A DNA stretch of 43,982 bases from the NCBI GenBank assembly GCA_021787555.1, contig JAJYLS010000005.1:1-43982 (forward strand). Reading direction: 5' to 3'. Numbering within the stretch: position 1 is the stretch's first letter; each line of letters starts with the position of its first letter. The notes under the pieces are model-generated. The model searched no databases and was not told the origin of the DNA. It saw nothing but the letters and a program-made list of their open reading frames with translations. Both the position numbers and the translations under genes were made by a program. Of the stretch, positions 9,078 through 18,137 are shown piece by piece. The stretch is from Acidobacteriota bacterium. GTDB lineage: Bacteria; Acidobacteriota; Terriglobia; Bryobacterales; Bryobacteraceae.

Positions 9078-9551
9078 ATGGAAATTTCGGATGCTTTCCT
9101 CGGCCTCGGCCAGGAGGCTTTCGGTCAGCTCATCCGTGGGATCTCGATCGGCAAGTTGAGAACGTACCAGATTTACGAGGGCTTCAAGGTCAGGGCGCAT
9201 CTGCACAAGGTCAACACCGACGCGCTCCGCAAATCCGTTCCCAGATTCTGGACGCGGATCTACGAACGCGACGAGGATTTCGCCAAAGACCTGGGCCAGG
9301 CGATCCTGGTTTCCCATCTCGATATGGTCATCGCCATCCTCAATTTTCTGGGTGTTCCTCACGAGAACGGATTCTTCGCCAAAGATACTGACGCAAAATC
9401 TTCTTTCACGGAAGGGTGGGAGGAGCGGGTCATGCAGAAGTTTGCCGGAGTCTACCCGGCGCCGCTCCTCACTTTTTACATCAACCATTTACGTTGGGAG
9501 TTGCTGGGCGCTGCCGAACCGTACCAGCCGGCCTCCCCGAGCGCGGCGTAA
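9078..9551 (+). CDS. Conserved hypothetical protein, helical
   Basis: Protein of 157 residues with no motif I can assign. It is soluble and predicted mainly helical, with a leucine-rich middle (DLGQAILVSHLDMVIAILNFL) and aromatic C-terminal part (LLTFYINHLRWELLG). Codon use is typical of the window, and the frame is free of the decay seen in the transposase just upstream. The start ATG at 9078 follows a TAACCT box at 8 nt. It may be restricted to Acidobacteriota. No function is proposed. Confidence 0.7.
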   Translation: MEISDAFLGLGQEAFGQLIRGISIGKLRTYQIYEGFKVRAHLHKVNTDALRKSVPRFWTRIYERDEDFAKDLGQAILVSHLDMVIAILNFLGVPHENGFFAKDTDAKSSFTEGWEERVMQKFAGVYPAPLLTFYINHLRWELLGAAEPYQPASPSAA

Positions 9552-9756
9552 GTTCGGTGCGCCACGTGCATGTTTCAGTGCGAACCATGACAGTTCCCGG
9601 GCTCGGCCGGATGCTAAAACTCGGACACAAATCTGCCGTGAGAGCGGAAGTCCTTCCACAGGAGCCGGATGCACTCGGATTCCAGGGTCCCCCCCGGAGG
9701 CTGGGTTGAGTCGGTCTGTGGGAAATACGGCCAAAAGAGCTACACTCCTGCGTCAT

Positions 9757-9778
9757 AACACCCAAATCGGGTGTTTTC
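9757..9778 (+). terminator. Small terminator-like hairpin
   Basis: A 7-bp stem AACACCC / GGGTGTT (9757-9763 and 9769-9775) with a 5-nt loop runs into a T-rich tail. It could terminate transcription of the 9078 gene. The rest of the 9552-9821 gap shows no feature I can support. Confidence 0.45.
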
Positions 9779-9821
9779 CTCCTGGAACTCTATGGTTGCG
9801 GAATCACTCGAGGTGCCGTTC

Positions 9822-10064
9822 ATGAATCATTGCGATTTCCATTATTCCCATCTTCTGCCCAAGAAGCCGGGAATCCTCCCGCTCGAGGAGACGATGACGA
9901 AGAAGTGCCGCCGCTGCGGCGCTGAATTTGTTACGCGTTCCCGGATCCGCAAGCGGTGCGATGCCTGCCAGGCCGTCGTCTCCGCTGAAAAGCAGAAGAA
10001 AGCCAACGAGCGCCTCAAGGCCCGCCGCGCTGCCCGGCGCATGTGCATGCTCAAGGCGAGTTAA
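9822..10064 (+). CDS. Small zinc-ribbon-like basic protein
   Basis: Short ORF (80 residues from ATG 9822, or 56 from ATG 9894). The shared part holds two CxxC pairs: CRRCGAEF, then CDACQ, separated by a basic stretch. This is a treble-clef/zinc-ribbon pattern. An Arg/Lys/Ala-rich helix follows (KANERLKARRAARR). Such proteins may bind nucleic acid or the ribosome. ATG 9894 has GAGGAG directly upstream at very short spacing; ATG 9822 has GAGGTG 5 nt upstream. The start is therefore undecided. Function is not known. Confidence 0.6.
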   Translation: MNHCDFHYSHLLPKKPGILPLEETMTKKCRRCGAEFVTRSRIRKRCDACQAVVSAEKQKKANERLKARRAARRMCMLKAS

Positions 10065-10090
10065 CGGGCCGCCTTGCGGTGAGGGTGTCC

Positions 10091-10157
10091 GGCGCCGATT
10101 GCACCGGGTTCCCCCGTGCGTTCAACTAACGCCGTGCAATCAGTTCATCACGGCGCC
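10091..10157. repeat. Bipartite inverted repeat
   Basis: GGCGCCG then ATTGCAC (10091-10104) is mirrored by GTGCAAT (10134-10140) and CGGCGCC (10151-10157). This gives 14 perfect pairs interrupted on one side by 10 nt. It lies between two small genes and could be a terminator, an RNA structure or a protein-binding site. Confidence 0.45.
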
Positions 10158-10252
10158 GTGGGAGATTACACTTTAGCCGCGGGTGGCCGCTTTACCGGGC
10201 ACGTGCCGCCAACTTCCTTGTTGGCGCGACATCTGGTTTAATGGAGACGATG

Positions 10253-10621
10253 ATGTCGCTCGACGCGACTGGCTTGTTCACGCCGAACCCGCACCTAGCC
10301 GATGCTGTCAACGACTGCATCGTGCAGTCGGAGATCGAAGGCGGCGTTCATCTCAACGATCTTCCGCCCGGAACGCTGCTCGAAGTGCAGACGCAAAACC
10401 GCTCCTACCGGATCGAATACCAGGGAAGCGGACAGGCGCTGATTTCGGGCCACCCGGTCTATTGCCCGCGGCCCACGCTGGTCAATATTCACGGCTCCAC
10501 GTGGGGCGGATCGATGCTCAAGACGCGCTATATCGGCCGCGGCATGCGCCTGGAGTTCGATCACCCCGACTACGAGCCGATCACTACTTCGGTGATTCTG
10601 GAAGTGCGCGCGCTCTCATGA
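10253..10621 (+). CDS. Conserved hypothetical protein, beta-rich
   Basis: Protein of about 122 residues, soluble, with beta-strand-like alternation ([18 protein letters not shown], then [12 protein letters not shown]). No recognised domain. Three in-frame ATGs (10241, 10250, 10253) compete; GGAG at 10243-10246 fits best with ATG 10253. Codon use is normal for the window. It ends just before the start of a disrupted region. I cannot assign a role. Confidence 0.65.
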   Translation: MSLDATGLFTPNPHLADAVNDCIVQSEIEGGVHLNDLPPGTLLEVQTQNRSYRIEYQGSGQALISGHPVYCPRPTLVNIHGSTWGGSMLKTRYIGRGMRLEFDHPDYEPITTSVILEVRALS

Positions 10622-10888
10622 GAGTGGCCCTGCGCGCAGCGCCCGGCGGACCACTTCCGTAGCCACTCCGTAGACCACGGGCGATGCCAGCGCTTGTACG
10701 TGCACGCTGAGCGGATAGTGTTGTGACCCTTTGGCCAAGCGCAGGAGGGGCACGGCGGCTTCGTCGGAAATTCCCCACAGCACGGCTCCGAAAGGCACCC
10801 CGAAGCCTGCCTTGGCCCGGTCCGCATGCTCCAGCACGCTGTGCACGGCCGGCGGCAGCTCGCGGGCCAGCGCCTGCTCAAGCCGGTC
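10616..10888 (-). pseudogene. C-terminal remnant of an unidentified gene
   Basis: The minus frame ending at 10616 has strong GC3 codon bias and protein-like content (DRLEQALARELPPAVHSVLE, GFGVPFGAVLWGISDEAA, then [15 protein letters not shown]). Upstream of about 10888 the same frame runs antisense to the LigD-like sequence and loses plausibility. The true N-terminal part therefore seems to be missing. No domain recognised. An alternative is a short intact gene starting at an internal GTG. Confidence 0.45.
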
Positions 10889-11596
10889 TGGATCGAAACC
10901 TTCGCCGTAGCCCGTCGTGCCGGCGGACCGGAAATTCACTACGTCATTCTCAATGACCTCCCATCGCTCATCTGGTCGGCCAATCTCGCCAACCTGGAGA
11001 TCCATCCGTTTCTGGCGCGCGCGCCCGATATCGAGCGGCCCGACTTCATAGTGTTCGACCTCGATCCCGGCGAAGGCGCGAATATCCTTGCCTGCGGCGA
11101 CGTGGCCTTCCTGCTGAAAAACTCTCTGGCCCGCGTGGGCCTCGATTCCTTCGCCAAGGTCTCCGGATCCAAGGGCATCCAGGTCTACGTTCCAGTGCGC
11201 ACATCCGCCACTTACGCCGAAACGCGACCTCTCGCCCGCAGCATCGCAGAATCCGTTGAGCGCGAGCACCCCGACATCGTCGTCTCCAAAATGACCAAAG
11301 CCGCCCGCCCCCATAAGGTCCTGATCGACTGGAGCCAGAACTGGGATTTCAAGACCACGATCGCCGTCTACTCCCTTCGCGCCAAGCGCGATACGCCATA
11401 CGTCTCGATGCCGATCGACTGGAACGAACTCCGCCGCGCCATGGGCAAGTGCACCCCGGCCAGCCTCTATTTCGAACCGGAGGCCGCCCTCCGCCGCCTC
11501 GACAAAACCGGCGACCTCTTCGCCCCGCTGGTAAGAACCAGGCAGAAGCTGCCCGGCCGCACCGCCGCCGGCGCGCCGCGAGCCAACAGCCAATAG
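10886..11596 (+). pseudogene. LigD polymerase/primase domain, 5'-truncated
   Basis: The sequence matches the LigD polymerase domain of bacterial non-homologous end joining, which fills and ligates double-strand breaks with Ku. Visible motifs: VILNDLPSLIWSANLANLEI, the metal-binding FDLDPG, KVSGSKGIQVYVPV and IDWSQNWDFKTT, carrying the third catalytic Asp. Homology begins at about 10889 (WIETFAVARRAGG). The usual first 70-90 residues, including the conserved TKGxxxxYY region, are absent. The nearest ATG (10826) lies in sequence that codes on the other strand. No Ku or ligase domain is present. It is probably inactive, but a truncated expressed protein cannot be excluded. Confidence 0.75.
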
Positions 11597-11609
11597 CCAA
11601 TAGCTCCCT

Positions 11610-12380
11610 TCAAATCGCCGCCGCCGAGCGGATCCCTTCCGATTCCAGCGCCACCGCCATCCTCCGCAGCGCCGTCTTGTGAATCTGCGAGATGCGGCTT
11701 TCATTGACTCCTAAAATATCTCCGATCTCCTTCATCGTCATGTCGTTGGTGTAGTACAAGAAGACCACTTTCTGATAGCGTTGGGGCAAGCGCCCAATGG
11801 CTCGCGCGAGCGTGGCGCGCAACTGCTTCTGCTCGCACATCTGGTCCGGCTGGCAATCGGGCGCCGCGGCGAAGTCCTGGGCCCAGAGGACACCCCGGTC
11901 GCGCTCGTGATCCGAATGCGCGTTAGATGGCGCGAGGCCGACGGTCCGCAGCTCCATCGCCATCCGCCGCCACCGCTCCAGGCTCAACCCCATCTCCCGC
12001 GCCATCTCGGCTTCCGTGGGATTGCGCCCGAGGCGCACCGAGAGATCGCGCGTCACAGCGTCCACCTGCTTCTGCCGCTTGCGCAAATCGCGCGATGCCC
12101 AATCGAGCTGCCGTAGGCTGTCCAGAATCGCTCCCTTGATGCGGTGCTTGGCGTAGCTTTGAAACGCCACGTTCTTGGCTGCGTCGTACTTCTCCACCGC
12201 GTCGAACAGGCCCAGCACGCCGGCATGGACCAGGTCGTCGAGATCCACATGCACCGGCAGATTCTCGTGCACGCGAATGGCGATCGCCCGCACCAGCGGC
12301 AGGTGTTCCAGCACCACCTGATCGCGCGCCTGCTGCGACATCTTCACCCGCCGCCGTATGGACACACTTCGCACCCGCAT
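11610..12380 (-). CDS. FliA/WhiG-family sigma-70 factor
   Basis: Alternative sigma factor of 256 residues. Region 2 includes LVRAIAIRVHENLP, DLVHAGVLGLFDAVEKYD and FQSYAKHRIKGAILDSLRQ. Region 3 includes GRNPTEAEMAREMGLS. Region 4 includes LPQRYQKVVFLYY and the helix-turn-helix MTMKEIGDILGVNESRISQ. This is the FliA layout, which directs flagellar or developmental promoters. No flagellar genes are in the window. GAGG lies 7 nt before ATG 12380; an ATG 13 codons in is an alternative start. A sigma-54 promoter match lies about 60 nt upstream. The gene converges on the LigD remnant. Confidence 0.9.
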   Translation of the reverse strand: MRVRSVSIRRRVKMSQQARDQVVLEHLPLVRAIAIRVHENLPVHVDLDDLVHAGVLGLFDAVEKYDAAKNVAFQSYAKHRIKGAILDSLRQLDWASRDLRKRQKQVDAVTRDLSVRLGRNPTEAEMAREMGLSLERWRRMAMELRTVGLAPSNAHSDHERDRGVLWAQDFAAAPDCQPDQMCEQKQLRATLARAIGRLPQRYQKVVFLYYTNDMTMKEIGDILGVNESRISQIHKTALRRMAVALESEGIRSAAAI

Positions 12381-12443
12381 CGTTTTCGCCTCGCTTTCCG
12401 GATTCCTTTCGAGATCCCCCGATTCCGGGGACGCCCCTAAGGG

Positions 12444-12459
12444 TGCAAGCTTAGTTCCA
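12444..12459 (-). promoter_or_regulatory. Candidate sigma-54 (-24/-12) promoter
   Basis: On the minus strand the sequence TGGAACTAAGCTTGCA has -24 GG and -12 GC elements separated by exactly 10 nt, close to consensus TGGCAC-N5-TTGCA. It points at the sigma factor gene starting at 12380. Confidence 0.6.
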
Positions 12460-12570
12460 CAGGATATTAGGGTGTAAGTATCTTTTTTTCTGGCGCTCGC
12501 CTGCGCCGCGTCTGTTCCGTTTTGAAACGTGTTTCGAATCGAAGCACCGGAACGGTTCCCCCGCGCGGTT

Positions 12571-12576
12571 TACAAT
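12571..12576 (+). promoter_or_regulatory. -10 box TACAAT, 8 nt before ATG
   Basis: TACAAT at 12571-12576 precedes ATG 12585 by 8 nt, with no Shine-Dalgarno sequence between, which suggests a leaderless transcript. Confidence 0.45.
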
Positions 12577-12584
12577 GCCCTGAG

Positions 12585-15236
12585 ATGCGCTCTACGGGTT
12601 TGCTGCTACCGGCACTCGCGATCCTGGGTGCGACGGCCGCGCGGGCGCAACTCACTACCGGCAGGGTGGAAGGCGTGCTGCGCGCGCCGGACGGCCGTCC
12701 GCAAGCCGATCAGCCGCTCGTCATCACCGGTGGCGTGGGTTTCCAGCTCGCGCTGCGCACCGATGCGCGCGGCGTCTTCGTTGCTGTTCTGCCCTACGGC
12801 GCCTACCGCATCGCCGGTATTGCCGTCTTCGTCCCCCCTTTGCAGACGGTTTATGTGAATCTCCAGACCACCCCGTCCACACCCGGCTTTTGGTCGGACG
12901 CCACGCGCGCGCGCGTCTATCCGGAACCCTTCAGCCTTCCTGCCATCTTGTTGAGCCGCGAGCCTACCGCCGTCACTCAGCCGCTCGATTTCACCGGCCT
13001 CGCGGACAACCGCCTCTGGCTGCAATCCGACCGCGCGCTCTCCTGGACCACCACCCAGTTCAAACTCCAGGGCATCGACGCCACGGATTCCTATCAACCC
13101 GGCCGTCCCCTGATCCTGCCCAACGTCGAAGCGCTGGACGATACCGTCGTTCGCACCGGTTTCGCCCAAACCGCCTCCACCGCCGATGGAACGGAGATAG
13201 GCCTGTTTCTTGCCGAGCCCAGCCCTGCCTGGCACGCCACGCTCTCGAGCGCCGATACCGGCTCTGCTTTCGCCTGGTCCAACGTGCCGCCGCCCGCGAC
13301 GCGCGGCCTGGTCCGGCAGCCCGACCGCTTCCACTGGTTCACCCGCGACGGCCTCGAAGTCTCCGGTCCCCTGGCGCGCTGGGCCGACATCTTCGCCTCC
13401 GCCGCCGGCCAATGGGCATCGCAAACCGTGCCCCTCGCCGCGCCCGGCGCCGACCAGCGCAGCCGCCTGCTTTTCGCCAACACCCGCGGGCGCGTGCGCG
13501 CCGGCCCGCACGATCAGCTCTCGGCGCTATACTCCGGCTCGCGCATCGATCTCTCGAATGGCGGCGTGCCTTTCGGAATTGAACTCCTTGCGGCGAACCG
13601 CATCGGACCGCCTTTCGTTCTTCCCGGGGGTTTCGCCGGCGAATCCGAAGTCGATCACCTCGATTTCGTCCAGGCCGCCTGGACGCACGAATTCGCCGCG
13701 CCGGCCCGCGGCGCCCTCCAGGTCCGTTACGGCTATTCCACGGCGCACCTGGACACGCCGCAGCTCAATGCGGCCGCCGCGTCGCAGCCGAGCCAGATCG
13801 AGCTGTTCGGCGGCAGCGTCACCGGCGCCGCACCGCTCGGGAATTTCGCCATCCGCACGCGCCACAGCTTCGAAGCCGCGTGGCAGCCGGCCGCCCGGCG
13901 CCATCAGTTCGTACTCGGCGCCGGATGGTCGCAGGCCTCGCCGCGCAACCGCTTCACCGTCCCATCCGGCACGGACATCATCACCGCCAACGGCGCGCCG
14001 GCATTCATGGTTCGCTTCAACACTCCCGCCGATTCCCAGGAGACCATCCGCAGCTTCACCGCCTACGCCGCCGACCGTCTCCGGCTGCCTGCCGGCTTCG
14101 CCATCGATGCCGGCCTGCTCGCGGATTTCCCGCGCGGCTCCGTGCCCGGTCAGCCTGGCGACCTGATCGCCTGGAACAGCCTTTCGCCGCGCGCCGGATT
14201 TGCCTGGCAGGTCCCGCGCGCTCGCTTCCTCTCGCTCCGCGCCGCGTATTTCCGGCTCTACGCGCCGCTGGCCGGCAGGTATCTCGATTTCGGCGACCCC
14301 GCCAGCCTGAGCGGCTCGGAATATGCGTGGCAAGGCCCGCTGCTGATGCGCTTCGGCGGCCAGTATTCCTCCATCGCGCCGGCACTTGCGCGCCCCTACT
14401 CGGACGAATTCGATATCGGTGCCGTTCTCGCGCTGCCGCCCCGCATCTCCGCCGGCGTGCACCTGTTCCGCCGCGATGATAAGAACCGCCTAGCCGCCGA
14501 GGACATTGGCGTCCCCGCCAGCGCATACACGCCCGTGGTCATCACCGACCCCTCCGACAACGCCCCGCTCACCGTCTACAGCCAGAATCCCGCTACCCTG
14601 GGCCAGGACCGCTACCTGCTCACCAACCCACCCGGCCTGCGCGAGCAGTACACCGGCCTGGATGCCGAAATCCGCTCCCAATGGCACGGCGTGACCGCCG
14701 GTGTCTCGTTCGTGGCCGAAAAATCCTGGGGGCCAACCAATCCCGGCGACGCCGCGCTCACTAACGATCCCGGCGTCCTCGGCGCCCTATATCTCGATCC
14801 CAACACCGCCATCAACGCCATCGGCCACGGCTTCTTCGACCGCGCCTTCCTCGGCAAGATCTATGCCGCGTACCGGCTGCCGCGCAGCGGAATCGAACTC
14901 TCCACGGTGGCGGATTATCTCGACGGCCTGGTTTTCGGCCGCGAACTGCTCGTCACCGGATTGCCGCAAGGTGCTTTCCTGGTGGACGCCATGCTGCGCG
15001 GCAGCCCCGAAGGCGGCAATCGCGCCCAGCACGTCACCAACTGGAGCCTGCGCGTGGCGCGCGAATTCCCGCTGCCGTACCTCCGCATCGCCGCGTTCGC
15101 AGATCTGATGAACGTGACCAATGCCGGCCATGCGATGCTGGAAAACGATCTCACCAGTCCGGCGTTCAATGCCCGGCTACCGGTGGCCATCCAGGCGCCG
15201 CGCGCGGTTCGCCTGGGCTTCCGCTTGGAATTCTGA
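12585..15236 (+). CDS. TonB-dependent-receptor-like outer-membrane protein
   Basis: Large secreted protein of about 883 residues. The signal peptide (MRSTGLLLPALAILGATAARA) sets the start at ATG 12585 rather than the in-frame upstream ATG at 12522. Residues about 22-100 form a carboxypeptidase-regulatory/CnaB-like domain (TTGRVEGVLRAPDGRPQAD). The rest has the alternating hydrophobic pattern of a beta-barrel and ends in phenylalanine (VRLGFRLEF), as outer-membrane barrels do. This is the Oar-like TonB-receptor architecture abundant in Solibacter-type genomes. The plug domain is weakly defined to the eye, and no TonB box was identified. Substrate unknown. Confidence 0.82.
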   Translation: MRSTGLLLPALAILGATAARAQLTTGRVEGVLRAPDGRPQADQPLVITGGVGFQLALRTDARGVFVAVLPYGAYRIAGIAVFVPPLQTVYVNLQTTPSTPGFWSDATRARVYPEPFSLPAILLSREPTAVTQPLDFTGLADNRLWLQSDRALSWTTTQFKLQGIDATDSYQPGRPLILPNVEALDDTVVRTGFAQTASTADGTEIGLFLAEPSPAWHATLSSADTGSAFAWSNVPPPATRGLVRQPDRFHWFTRDGLEVSGPLARWADIFASAAGQWASQTVPLAAPGADQRSRLLFANTRGRVRAGPHDQLSALYSGSRIDLSNGGVPFGIELLAANRIGPPFVLPGGFAGESEVDHLDFVQAAWTHEFAAPARGALQVRYGYSTAHLDTPQLNAAAASQPSQIELFGGSVTGAAPLGNFAIRTRHSFEAAWQPAARRHQFVLGAGWSQASPRNRFTVPSGTDIITANGAPAFMVRFNTPADSQETIRSFTAYAADRLRLPAGFAIDAGLLADFPRGSVPGQPGDLIAWNSLSPRAGFAWQVPRARFLSLRAAYFRLYAPLAGRYLDFGDPASLSGSEYAWQGPLLMRFGGQYSSIAPALARPYSDEFDIGAVLALPPRISAGVHLFRRDDKNRLAAEDIGVPASAYTPVVITDPSDNAPLTVYSQNPATLGQDRYLLTNPPGLREQYTGLDAEIRSQWHGVTAGVSFVAEKSWGPTNPGDAALTNDPGVLGALYLDPNTAINAIGHGFFDRAFLGKIYAAYRLPRSGIELSTVADYLDGLVFGRELLVTGLPQGAFLVDAMLRGSPEGGNRAQHVTNWSLRVAREFPLPYLRIAAFADLMNVTNAGHAMLENDLTSPAFNARLPVAIQAPRAVRLGFRLEF

Positions 15237-15243
15237 ACTCCCC

Positions 15244-16755
15244 CTACTCCACTACCGCGTCGCAGATCTTGTCCATCACGCTGTGCACGTCCGCGGCGGG
15301 CGTTGCGAAATCGTTCACAAGGATCGAGAACACCACCCAGCTTTCGTCCTTCCGCTGGATGTACCCGGAGAGCGCGCTCACGTGCGCCAGCGACCCCGTC
15401 TTCGCGTGCACCCGCCCGGCCGCGGCATCGTCGTTGCGGAAGCGCGTGCTGAGCGTGCCGTCCTGCCCGCCCACCGGCAGCAGCGAGACCCACTTGTCCC
15501 GCAGCGGCGAAGCGTACATGTAGCGCAGCAGCTTCACCACCCCCGCCGGCGTCACCAGGTTGTTCCGCGAAAGCCCCGAGCCGTCATAGAAGCGATACGA
15601 ATCCGGATCCAGGCCGGCATCGCTTAGAAACGCTTTCAGCTCCTCGAGCCCCGCTTCGAAGCTGCCGATGTTCCGCCGCGCCTGCGCCACCGCTCGCAAT
15701 GCCATCTCGGCGTGCAGGTTTTGGCTCACTTTGTCGGTGACCTGCAAGTCCTGGATCAAAGGAGCCGAGGTGCGCCGCGCCATCACCACGCCCTGCATCG
15801 GCGGCTGCGGTGGCGCGATGGTCGGATCGGCGACTTCGTCGGGATACAGGTGCCGCGCCCGCGCGCGGCCGGTCACCGTAATCCCTCGCTTCACCAGCGC
15901 CGCGCGCAGCGCCATGGCGGCGAAACGCGCCGGATCGTCTACCGCCAGCAGCAAGTCCTGCCCGGGGTCGCGCAGCGGAATCGTGCCCCAGATGCGCGCT
16001 TCCGTGCTGCCCGGGAGCCGCGCGAAATGAATCCTGCGCTGGCCGCCCGTCACGATGGTCTGCACGTGATTCACGATATGGTAATACTCGATCGCCGGCC
16101 TCCACGCCAGCACTGCCGGTTGGCCTTCGATCGCACCAGGCCGCACTGTCAGGGTGATGGCGTTATCGTTGACCGTGAGAGCCGAGATCGGTGCGCCGTC
16201 TTCCCCGTCCGGATCCATCAGCCCCCATCCCACGCCGTAGGGTTCCCAGAGATAGCACGTGTCGTCGCCAATGATGTCACCCGTGACGCGCTTCACCCCG
16301 CGCGCCGCCACCTGTGCGGCCAATGCGTCGATGGCCTCCAGCGGGTTCCCCTCCGGCGCCTGCGTGCCCGTCGTCATGCTGTACGGAAGCGCGCGCGGCG
16401 AAAGGTTGGGATCGCCTCCGCCCACCAGGCGCAGCGAACCGCGCACCGTGCCTTCGGCATCGGGCCGATGGTCCGCCAGCACGCGCGTCTGAAACGTGAA
16501 GTCCGGACCCAGGCGCGTGAGCGCCATCGCGGTGGTAAAAAGCTTCGTATTGGATGCTGGCACGAAATAGCTGTCTTGATTCCGCTGGTAGAGCGTCTCC
16601 CCGCTCCCCAGGTCCACGATCTGGATTCCCCAGAACGCGCTTCGGGCCGCGGCCGACGCATCGATCAGCCCGTCGATGCGCTCTCCCAGCCCGGCCGCCG
16701 CCGCATGCAATGCCAGCAGCAGGGCGAGGACGCAGGTCCTGCGTGCAGTGATCAT
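15244..16755 (-). CDS. dacB: D-Ala-D-Ala carboxypeptidase/endopeptidase, PBP4 type (peptidase S13)
   Basis: Periplasmic peptidoglycan hydrolase of 503 residues that trims D-Ala and cuts cross-links. Signal peptide at residues 1-21. The three penicillin-binding motifs are present: SxxK at S68-K71 (ASNTKLF), SxN in GSGLSRNNL, and KTG in VHAKTGSLAHVSALSGYI. The long insert between motifs 1 and 2 is typical of class C PBP4. The gene lies 36 nt after the MFS gene on the same strand, so they are probably co-transcribed, and converges on the barrel protein gene 7 nt away. Confidence 0.93.
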   Translation of the reverse strand: MITARRTCVLALLLALHAAAAGLGERIDGLIDASAAARSAFWGIQIVDLGSGETLYQRNQDSYFVPASNTKLFTTAMALTRLGPDFTFQTRVLADHRPDAEGTVRGSLRLVGGGDPNLSPRALPYSMTTGTQAPEGNPLEAIDALAAQVAARGVKRVTGDIIGDDTCYLWEPYGVGWGLMDPDGEDGAPISALTVNDNAITLTVRPGAIEGQPAVLAWRPAIEYYHIVNHVQTIVTGGQRRIHFARLPGSTEARIWGTIPLRDPGQDLLLAVDDPARFAAMALRAALVKRGITVTGRARARHLYPDEVADPTIAPPQPPMQGVVMARRTSAPLIQDLQVTDKVSQNLHAEMALRAVAQARRNIGSFEAGLEELKAFLSDAGLDPDSYRFYDGSGLSRNNLVTPAGVVKLLRYMYASPLRDKWVSLLPVGGQDGTLSTRFRNDDAAAGRVHAKTGSLAHVSALSGYIQRKDESWVVFSILVNDFATPAADVHSVMDKICDAVVE

Positions 16756-16791
16756 TTCTCTCTCGGCTCTCCTTGGAGGAATGCCTCTATG

Positions 16792-17991
16792 TTACCGTCC
16801 TGTTACCTTCGATTCCAACCAGATCAGCGAGAGCAGTGCCACCACCATGCACGTGCCCAGCAGGGGAATCCCGATCACCACGCCCACACCCCACTCCGAA
16901 GCCGCGTAGCCCAGCGTCGCCGGAGCCAGCAGGCCGCCCAACAGCGCCACCGAGAAGATGCCGTTGAAGAATCCCGGATGGTAATACGGAAAACGCCGCC
17001 CGATGGCCTCCGCCACCAGGGGATAGATACTGGCGTATCCCGCGCCGATGAACAAGGCACCGGTGGCCGCTCCGAAACCGTTGTTGGTGGAAAACAGGAT
17101 CAGGCAACCGAACAGGGCCGCCAGCGCGCTGGTCGTCAATAGACGCCCATGCCGCACCCGCGGCAGAATCGCCACCGCGCCCAGCCGCCCGGCCATCAGC
17201 GCCAGCCAGTATAGCGCCAGCGTCCGCAGCGCGCCTTCCGGGCTCAACCCGATCCGCCGGATTAGAAACAGCGGCAGCCAGCCGGCAATCGACCATTCGT
17301 TCCCGAACTGCACGAACAGCAGCAGCGCGAACAGCACCGCCCCGGGGCTACGGAAATCCGCCAGCGCCTGCCGCATGCTCGGGTGCTCGCCTTCCACTGG
17401 CGCCGTGAACGAGCTTTTGAAGTACAGCACCGCGAAAATGGCCGGCACCACCGCCATGTAGATCAGGATGCTCGGCACCGTGTACGCGTAGAACGTCCCC
17501 GCCACCAGCAAGGTGGCGGTCACGCAGCCCAAGCCGTACCAGATGCCGCCCCGAATCACCATGGATGCCGCATCCGATTGGTAGCAGTGGGACATGGCGT
17601 AGAACAGCGCCATGTTCAGCAGCCCCGCGCTGATTCCCAGCGCCAGCATTCCCAGCGCGCGCAGCCACGCCGCGGCGGGTGGCGTCACCGCCGAAAGATA
17701 AGCCAAGGCCACGCACGAAAGCCCGCACGAAAAAACCAGCAGCGCCCCAAGGCCCCAGCGCTTCAGAAACGCGCGCGCGAATATCGCCGCCGCCACAATC
17801 CCCACCGCCAGGCTCAAAAAATAGTTGCCCACCGCGATGAAATGCGGTGGATCGCGATGGTAGCCCCAAGCTGGCAGGATTGCGCCCAGCAGCGCTAGTT
17901 GAAACCCCGACAGGAGGAAGCCGGCCAGCGCTTTCCCACTCTCGGATACAACGGACGCCGAAGGCGCCCCGGAATGGGTGGGCGAACTCAC
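16792..17991 (-). CDS. MFS transporter
   Basis: Integral membrane protein of 399 residues with about 12 hydrophobic spans and the central basic loop expected of the major facilitator superfamily. A motif-A-like segment (ALMAGRLGAVAILPRVRHGR) begins the second half. The family includes sugar, drug and metabolite transporters; nothing here fixes the substrate. The GTG start at 17991 has no Shine-Dalgarno sequence but a TACAAT box 9 nt upstream. It is first in a likely two-gene unit with the PBP4 gene. Confidence 0.85.
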   Translation of the reverse strand: MSSPTHSGAPSASVVSESGKALAGFLLSGFQLALLGAILPAWGYHRDPPHFIAVGNYFLSLAVGIVAAAIFARAFLKRWGLGALLVFSCGLSCVALAYLSAVTPPAAAWLRALGMLALGISAGLLNMALFYAMSHCYQSDAASMVIRGGIWYGLGCVTATLLVAGTFYAYTVPSILIYMAVVPAIFAVLYFKSSFTAPVEGEHPSMRQALADFRSPGAVLFALLLFVQFGNEWSIAGWLPLFLIRRIGLSPEGALRTLALYWLALMAGRLGAVAILPRVRHGRLLTTSALAALFGCLILFSTNNGFGAATGALFIGAGYASIYPLVAEAIGRRFPYYHPGFFNGIFSVALLGGLLAPATLGYAASEWGVGVVIGIPLLGTCMVVALLSLIWLESKVTGR

Positions 17992-18000
17992 GGAGCTTCG

Positions 18001-18006
18001 ATTGTA
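18001..18006 (-). promoter_or_regulatory. -10 box TACAAT, 9 nt before GTG
   Basis: On the minus strand TACAAT is followed by 9 nt and the GTG start of the MFS gene. No ribosome-binding site lies between. Candidate leaderless promoter. Confidence 0.4.
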
Positions 18007-18137
18007 GCGCGCTGCAGAGAATCCCTTATCCGAATTGTGGAAATCGCTTCGCCGCAGGCTTCCGAATTGCGGAGCAACATTCGTTAACCCTCCCTTACTT
18101 TCAGTAGCTTACAGATGGCATCCGGCGTGCACTTGGA

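Noticed and set aside
10616-11704. 362-codon minus-strand ORF taken as one gene
   Set aside because: Only its last 90 or so codons look coding; the rest is antisense to LigD-type sequence and the sigma factor gene end.
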